Shown: piece after piece, positions 58,716-64,000 of the stretch
Position numbering within the stretch: position 1 is the stretch's first letter
Layout: each line of letters starts with the position of its first letter
NCBI RefSeq assembly: GCF_023100945.1
Contig: NZ_CP064689.1
Coordinates: forward strand, 1,594,001 to 1,658,000
Source: Bradyrhizobium sp. 200
GTDB lineage: Bacteria; Pseudomonadota; Alphaproteobacteria; Rhizobiales; Xanthobacteraceae
Length of the DNA stretch: 64,000 nt
Direction of reading: 5' to 3'
The notes under the pieces: model-generated
What the model was told of the DNA's origin: nothing
The model's input: the letters and a program-made list of their open reading frames with translations, nothing else
The model's database searches: none
Translations under genes and position numbers: made by a program

Positions 58716-61088
58716 ATGGCTTTCGGGGTCAGGCATTCGCGCGCCTTGGTTTTGGGCGCGTCGGCATTTTCGTTCGCATTGATGTCTTCAGGCGCGGCAT
58801 TCACGCAGGCGCTCGAAACGGAGGCCGTCACGCGCTCTCCCGAGCAGAAGAAACAGAAGCAGGCCAAAAACCAGCAGGCCAAGCCGCAGCAGGCTACGCA
58901 GGCGGCGGCGCCTGTCATGAACGCGATGGCCCAGATCGGTAGCGTGCCGGTGCAGTCGCTCGATGCGATCACGGTGGCGGCGTCGAAAACCGAGGAGCGC
59001 GCGATCGACGCGCTGGCTCCCGTCAGCGTGGTGACGCTGGAGCAGATCCAGGGACGCCAGGCCAGCACACTCGGCGGCCTCCTCTACAACATTCCCGGCG
59101 TCTGGGTGCAGGATCGCGGCGATGAGCCGTCGACCTCGATCAATATCCGCGGCCTGCAGGATTTCGGCCGTGTCGCCGTGGTGGTCGACGGCGCGCGGCA
59201 GAACTATCAGCGCACCGGCCATTTCGCGAACGGCTCGTTCTTCCTCAACCCGGAACTGGTCAGCGGCATCGAAATCGTCCGCGGTCCGACCGCCAATATC
59301 TACGGTTCGGGCGCGATCGGCGGCGTGGCGTCGTTCCGTACCAAGGACATCGAAGACGTCGTGCGCCCGGGCGAACGTTGGGGTGTTGACGCAAAGACCA
59401 TTCTCGGAACGAACTATGGCCGCGCGCTGGGCTCGGTCTTTGGCGGTGTTCACGTCAATCCGAACGTCGATGTGTTCGCCGGCGGTACCTACAGCACGCA
59501 GGAAAGCTACAAGGACGGCACCGGCTTCGAAGTCGCCAATACCGGAAACAGGCTCACCGCCGGTATCGCCAAGGTGACGGTGCGTCCCGCCGACGGGCAC
59601 GAAGTCAAGCTCGGCACGGTATTCCAGGAAGACCTTTACAACGTAGGTCAGCCGCCACGCCGCGCCGGCGACCCCAATTCCACCAATCCAAACGGGATCT
59701 TTAGCGGGCAGGGCACGTCGATCTATCATACCGACGTGAAGAACTACACGACGACGCTCGGCTGGAAATACTCGCAGCCGGACGACAAGGTGTTCGACTG
59801 GAATGCGAAGGTCTACTGGAATCGCACGGAGAACGACCAGATCAAGACGTTCCACACCAGCACGACTCCCAACAACGCCTTTTGTGGCGGCGTGCCGGGC
59901 AATCCGGTCTCCGGCTGCATCGGTGACAACCGCGGTTACCTGCTCGATACGGTCGGTTTCGACGCGTACAACACCTCTCGCTTCGAGTATGAGGATTGGC
60001 GCCACGCGGTTACCTACGGCGCCGATGCGTTCCAGGACAACGTGAAGACCGCCGATCTGCGCGGAACGTCGGATGTCACGACTCCGGGCGGAAGGCGCAC
60101 GGTGTCCGGCGGGTTTGTCCAGTGGAAGGCGACATACAGCAACCTGCTGGAGACGATCAGCGCACTTCGCTACGACAACTACAGCCTGGAATCGGGGGCG
60201 ACATCCTCAGGGGGTGACCGGCTGTCGCCGAAGATCACGGTCGCTTTGATGCCGGTAGCGGTGGTCACGCCCTATGCCAGTTATGCGGAAGGCTACCGCG
60301 CCCCGTCGATCACCGAAACGCTGGTCGATGGCAAGCATGTCGGCGCAACCGTCTTCGATTCATTCTTCCGTTGCCCGTCAGGTACGCCGGGGCCGGGCGC
60401 CGACTCGACATTCTGTTTCGTGCCTAATCCGAACCTGCGTCCCGAGGTCGGCAAGAACAAGGAAATCGGCTTCAATATCAGGAAGAACGATCTGTTTACG
60501 GCCGGCGACAGCTTCCGCGGCAAGATTAACGTGTTCCGCAACGATATCACCGACTTCATCGATCAGGTTGCTTTCGGTACGCCGCTGATGGGGGTGATTT
60601 TCCCGTTCCTGCAATATCAGAACATCGCCTCGGCACGAATCCAGGGCGTCGAGGTCGAGACGATGTATGACGCCGGCCTTTGGTACGCAGGCATCGCCGG
60701 CTCGTACCAGAACGGCAAGAATCTGCAGACGGGCTTTGGGCTGTACAGCGTCCCGCCGCAAAAGATCACGACGACGGCCGGCGTTCGGCTTCTCGACAGA
60801 ACGCTCATTCTTTCCATGATGTGGACGTCTGCTCTCGCAAACACGGACATTCCTCGGAACTACACGCCGGCAACCTCGTACGACCTCGTCAATCTGTATC
60901 TGCAATACCAGCCGACGCGGGATCTCACGTTCAATTTCTCGGTCGAGAACCTTCTCAACCAGTACTATCGGCCCTACGCTATTCCAGTCGGGAGTACGGG
61001 CGACACGCAGAACGATGTCAAATGGGCCAGCGCCGCCGCCGGAATCGTCTTCAAGGGCGGCCTCAGATATCACTTCGGAGGAACCTGA
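58716..61088 (+). CDS. hmuR: TonB-dependent hemin receptor
   Basis: This is a 790-residue outer-membrane receptor. A signal region ends near 'AAFTQALE' and a Lys/Gln/Ala-rich linker follows (residues 30-70). The TonB box is probably 'LDAITVAASKTEERA'. The plug domain has 'LYNIPGVWVQDRGDEPSTSI', 'NIRGLQDFGRVAVVVDGARQ' and 'ELVSGIEIVRGPTANIYGSG'. YRAP (residue 527) and NPNL (571) flank a His (KHVGAT), the FRAP/NPNL signature of heme receptors. C-terminus GGLRYHFGGT. The start ATG 58716 has a weak GGTTGGGG upstream. The frame extends to 58620 without homology. Confidence 0.92.
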   Translation: MAFGVRHSRALVLGASAFSFALMSSGAAFTQALETEAVTRSPEQKKQKQAKNQQAKPQQATQAAAPVMNAMAQIGSVPVQSLDAITVAASKTEERAIDALAPVSVVTLEQIQGRQASTLGGLLYNIPGVWVQDRGDEPSTSINIRGLQDFGRVAVVVDGARQNYQRTGHFANGSFFLNPELVSGIEIVRGPTANIYGSGAIGGVASFRTKDIEDVVRPGERWGVDAKTILGTNYGRALGSVFGGVHVNPNVDVFAGGTYSTQESYKDGTGFEVANTGNRLTAGIAKVTVRPADGHEVKLGTVFQEDLYNVGQPPRRAGDPNSTNPNGIFSGQGTSIYHTDVKNYTTTLGWKYSQPDDKVFDWNAKVYWNRTENDQIKTFHTSTTPNNAFCGGVPGNPVSGCIGDNRGYLLDTVGFDAYNTSRFEYEDWRHAVTYGADAFQDNVKTADLRGTSDVTTPGGRRTVSGGFVQWKATYSNLLETISALRYDNYSLESGATSSGGDRLSPKITVALMPVAVVTPYASYAEGYRAPSITETLVDGKHVGATVFDSFFRCPSGTPGPGADSTFCFVPNPNLRPEVGKNKEIGFNIRKNDLFTAGDSFRGKINVFRNDITDFIDQVAFGTPLMGVIFPFLQYQNIASARIQGVEVETMYDAGLWYAGIAGSYQNGKNLQTGFGLYSVPPQKITTTAGVRLLDRTLILSMMWTSALANTDIPRNYTPATSYDLVNLYLQYQPTRDLTFNFSVENLLNQYYRPYAIPVGSTGDTQNDVKWASAAAGIVFKGGLRYHFGGT

Positions 61089-61238
61089 CACGAAGTCCAC
61101 GGTCTCGCGTGAGACCATCACCCTCCAACGACACCGGGCCGCGCTGATGCTCCAGCGCGGCTTCGGTGCATGCGTGTTTCGAACCAACTCAAACGGTACG
61201 CCAGGCGCACCCCAGCAACCCAGCAAGGAGATTTTGAA

Positions 61239-61574
61239 ATGTTTATCGCAATGAACCGGTTCCAGGTGAAGATTGGCTCTGAAGCGGCCTTCGAGACCGT
61301 CTGGCGCACGCGCGAGTCCTATCTCAGCAGCATGGACGGCTTCGTCGAGTTTCACCTGCTCAAGGGCCCCGTCGCCGAGGATCATACGCTGTATTCGTCG
61401 CACACGGTCTGGGTCGACAAGGCCGCGTTCGATGCGTGGACCAAATCTGAAGAGTTCCGCCGTGCCCACGCCCGCGCCGACAACAAGACCGGCGAAAGCC
61501 TCTATCTCGGCCATCCCAAGTTCGAAGGTTTCGAGGTGATCCTGAGCGAACGCAAATCCAGCGCCGCCGCGTAA
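61239..61574 (+). CDS. hmuQ: heme-degrading monooxygenase (HmuQ/HmuD-like, ABM domain)
   Basis: This is a 111-residue dimeric alpha/beta-barrel (ABM) protein: MFIAMNRFQVKIGSEAAFET, 'RTRESYLSSMDGFVEFHLLK', 'AEDHTLYSSHTVWVDKAAFD', 'SEEFRRAHARADNKTGESLY'. It resembles IsdG/IsdI and HmuQ/HmuD of B. japonicum, which open the heme ring and release iron. Asn in 'MNRF', Trp in 'VWVDK' and His in 'RAHARA' are the expected active-site residues (Asn, Trp, His triad). ATG 61239 follows AAGGAGATTTTGAA. hmuQ versus hmuD cannot be decided. It lies between hmuR and hutX. Confidence 0.85.
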   Translation: MFIAMNRFQVKIGSEAAFETVWRTRESYLSSMDGFVEFHLLKGPVAEDHTLYSSHTVWVDKAAFDAWTKSEEFRRAHARADNKTGESLYLGHPKFEGFEVILSERKSSAAA

Positions 61575-61586
61575 GGGAGGGGTGCG

Positions 61587-62102
61587 ATGTTGAGCACGGA
61601 GCTTGCCGACCTCAAGGCGTACATGGCGGAGAATCCGGGCGCGGTGATCGAGGATGTGGCGCGGGAGCGGAAAATCACCGCGCGCGCCGTCCTGGAGGCG
61701 ATGCCGGAAACGATGGTGCGCATCGGCGGCGGCAGCGAGTTTGGCGCTGCGATGAACGATGTCGCGCAATGGGGCGAGGTGACGCTGATCGTCCACACCG
61801 ACGACGCGATCTTCGAGTTCACCGGCTCGATCCCGGCAGGAGAGGTCGGCCGCGGCTATTTCAACCTGATGCAGCCCAAGGGATTGCACGGGCATCTGCG
61901 GCACGAGCGCTGCGCGGCTATTGCCTTTGTCGAGCGTCCCTTCATGGGCAAGTCGTCGGCCTTCATCGCCTTCATCAATGTCGACGGCGGCATCATGTTC
62001 AAGGTGTTCGTCGGCCGCGACGAGACGCGCGCGCTGCGCAGCGACCAGTTGCAGCGCTTTCACGCGCTTAGCGAGAGGATCGCGCCCGCCCGCGCGGCGT
62101 AG
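61587..62102 (+). CDS. hutX: cytosolic heme-utilisation carrier, HutX/HuvX type
   Basis: This is a 171-residue protein. LADLKAYMAENPGAVIEDVA, 'ERKITARAVLEAMPETMVRI', 'FNLMQPKGLHGHLRHERCAA' and 'SSAFIAFINVDGGIMFKVFV' are the signature of HutX, which binds heme in the cytoplasm and delivers it to degrading enzymes. His-Gly-His in 'LHGHLRH' is a candidate heme ligand. ATG 61587 follows AAGGGAGG, 12 bp after the end of the heme oxygenase gene, so the two are coupled in one transcript. Confidence 0.88.
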   Translation: MLSTELADLKAYMAENPGAVIEDVARERKITARAVLEAMPETMVRIGGGSEFGAAMNDVAQWGEVTLIVHTDDAIFEFTGSIPAGEVGRGYFNLMQPKGLHGHLRHERCAAIAFVERPFMGKSSAFIAFINVDGGIMFKVFVGRDETRALRSDQLQRFHALSERIAPARAA

Positions 62103-62132
62103 CCGATCCGAATCGTCAACCGGGAGGCGATC

Positions 62133-62918
<786 letters not shown>

Positions 62919-62935
62919 GGGAGGAAGTGTGAGCG

Positions 62936-63379
62936 ATGGGCGCCAAACTGGGTAGCGTGGTCGGTGGCCGGGCGCGCGGTGGCGGCGATGATCTTGTCGA
63001 GGCCCACGAGATCAACGTCACGCCGTTCATCGACGTGATGCTGGTGCTCCTGATCATCTTCATGGTCGCCGCCCCGCTCGCCACCGTCGATCTCGGCGTC
63101 AATCTCCCCGCCAGCGCGGTCGAGCCGTCGCCGCGGCCGGACAAGCCGGTTTTCGTCACCGTGAAGCCGGACCTTTCGGTGGCAGTGGGCGAGGACGTGA
63201 TCGCACGCGATACGCTGACCGCCACCATCGACGCCGCAACCAAGGGCGACAAGAACGAGCGCATTTTTCTGCGCGCCGACAAGGTCGTCAGCTATGGCGA
63301 TTTGATGGAGGTGATGAACCTTCTGCGCAATGCCGGCTATCTCAAGATCGCACTGGTCGGCCTCGACGGCCGCAGCTAG
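62936..63379 (+). CDS. exbD: TonB-system energiser ExbD
   Basis: This is a 147-residue protein. One transmembrane helix VTPFIDVMLVLLIIFMVAAP carries the essential membrane Asp (D in FIDV) used for proton coupling. The periplasmic domain has 'VFVTVKPDLSVAVGEDVIAR' and 'ERIFLRADKVVSYGDLMEVM' and ends 'AGYLKIALVGLDGR', matching ExbD/TolR. It works with ExbB and TonB. ATG 62936 follows GGAGG at 62921 (spacing slightly long). Adjacent tonB starts four bases after its stop. Confidence 0.95.
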   Translation: MGAKLGSVVGGRARGGGDDLVEAHEINVTPFIDVMLVLLIIFMVAAPLATVDLGVNLPASAVEPSPRPDKPVFVTVKPDLSVAVGEDVIARDTLTATIDAATKGDKNERIFLRADKVVSYGDLMEVMNLLRNAGYLKIALVGLDGRS

Positions 63380-63383
63380 CACC

Positions 63384-64000
63384 ATGAACGCGTTCGCGCT
63401 CCACGATGCTTCCGACCAGGCCGTATTGCGCCGCTGGGGCGTATCGGCAGCGGCGATCCTCGCTGCCCATGCCGCCTTGATCGCGATCGGCATGAACTGG
63501 ACCCGGCCACAGCCGGAGCCCGGCGTCGCCCTGCCGGCGATCATGGTGGATATGGCGCCGGTATCGGCAGCGCCACAGTCAACGCCCCTTGAGCGCGCGC
63601 CGGGACCCGTAATGGATCAGGCCGACGCCTCGCCGCCCGAGCCGGTGAAGCAGCAGGAAGTGGTCGAACAGCAGATCGCGCCGACCCCGCCGCAGGAGAA
63701 GCCAGAGGTCGTGGCGCCGCCCGAGCAGAAGGTGGAACTGAAGCCGGCAACCGAGCCCGCTCAACCCGTCCCTGATGCCAAGCCGACACCGGTCAAACCG
63801 AAAGTGATTCGCCCCGAGGCGAAGAAGCCGAACGACTCGACGCCTACGCCGCGCACCGCGGCGCCGCCGCGCGTGGAACGCCAGGCACCGGCCGCCTCCG
63901 CGGCCAGCACCGGCGCAACAGCTTCGGCGGTCGCCACCTATAATCAGCGGGTCCGCGCGCATCTGATGCGCTTCCACCAGTACCCGGCGGGAGCCAACCA
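63384..64000 (+). CDS. tonB: TonB protein, 3' end beyond window
   Basis: This gene is partial, with 205 residues read. The N-terminal membrane anchor (about residues 19-40, GVSAAAILAAHAALIAIGMN) is followed by 'RPQPEPGVALPAIMVDMAPV' and a long Pro/Glu/Lys-rich spacer (residues about 75-160, 'EPVKQQEVVEQQIAPTPPQE', 'PEVVAPPEQKVELKPATEPA'). This leads to the start of the TonB C-terminal domain, 'YNQRVRAHLMRFHQYPAGAN'. It spans the periplasm to contact the TonB box of HmuR. The C-terminal domain is cut by the window edge. Confidence 0.92.
   Translation, partial: MNAFALHDASDQAVLRRWGVSAAAILAAHAALIAIGMNWTRPQPEPGVALPAIMVDMAPVSAAPQSTPLERAPGPVMDQADASPPEPVKQQEVVEQQIAPTPPQEKPEVVAPPEQKVELKPATEPAQPVPDAKPTPVKPKVIRPEAKKPNDSTPTPRTAAPPRVERQAPAASAASTGATASAVATYNQRVRAHLMRFHQYPAGAN

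Overview
The window is chromosomal DNA of an alphaproteobacterium, most likely Bradyrhizobium or a close relative in the Nitrobacteraceae. The evidence is the high GC, the divergent hmuP-hmuTUV/hmuR heme-uptake locus, the serC-serA pair with an alphaproteobacterial-type leader, FixK-like and EcfG-like sites, and several families of short palindromic intergenic repeats of the kind seen in bradyrhizobia. No tRNA, rRNA, CRISPR array, intact insertion sequence or prophage was recognised. Genus assignment is inference.

Layout. 1-7100: SnoaL-like proteins, a small protein behind an EcfG-type promoter, a repeat-rich stretch (about 1.9-3.0 kb), a decayed SEC-C gene, a toxin-antitoxin pair whose toxin is frameshifted behind a perfect 28-bp operator palindrome, a D-cysteine desulfhydrase-like gene, three very small genes and an IS630 remnant. 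7117-13975: uvrB with long tails, one holding an in-frame copy of an intergenic repeat, then two small proteins, a LysR regulator coupled to a flavin monooxygenase, and a TauE/SafE permease. 14005-19006: two glutathione transferases around a heme-peroxidase pseudogene, a VOC protein, an enoyl-CoA hydratase remnant and a HAD phosphatase coupled to a CWC-type zinc protein. 19108-29871: a DUF1800/DUF1501 export pair, aldo/keto reductase, amidohydrolase, GNAT, a PAS membrane protein, a DMT-type protein, yefM-yoeB with its TGTACA operator, a PQQ sugar dehydrogenase and another GST.

30542-41400: an aspartate-type aminotransferase, two DUF992 paralogues, a methyltransferase-TetR operon with an operator, an EF-G-like GTPase with aroE, two 208-residue exported paralogues, a Gly/Arg-rich secreted protein behind a FixK-type box, and an alpha-hydroxy-acid dehydrogenase. 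41519-48948: a small conserved protein, glmM, a fosmidomycin-resistance-type MFS pump, two outer-membrane beta-barrels, a GST, GNAT and small proteins. 49028-55263: serC-serA (first steps of serine synthesis), a DUF4139 protein and a phytase-like exported protein preceded by a Pho box.

55372-64000: a heme-uptake island. hmuP-hmuT-hmuU-hmuV run leftward with ATGA overlaps. hmuR, a heme-degrading monooxygenase, hutX, exbB, exbD and tonB run rightward. The receptor, TonB-ExbBD energiser, periplasmic binder, ABC importer, heme carrier and heme oxygenase together form a full route from outer membrane to iron release. The most notable items outside this locus are degenerate or unusual features rather than a large new system.
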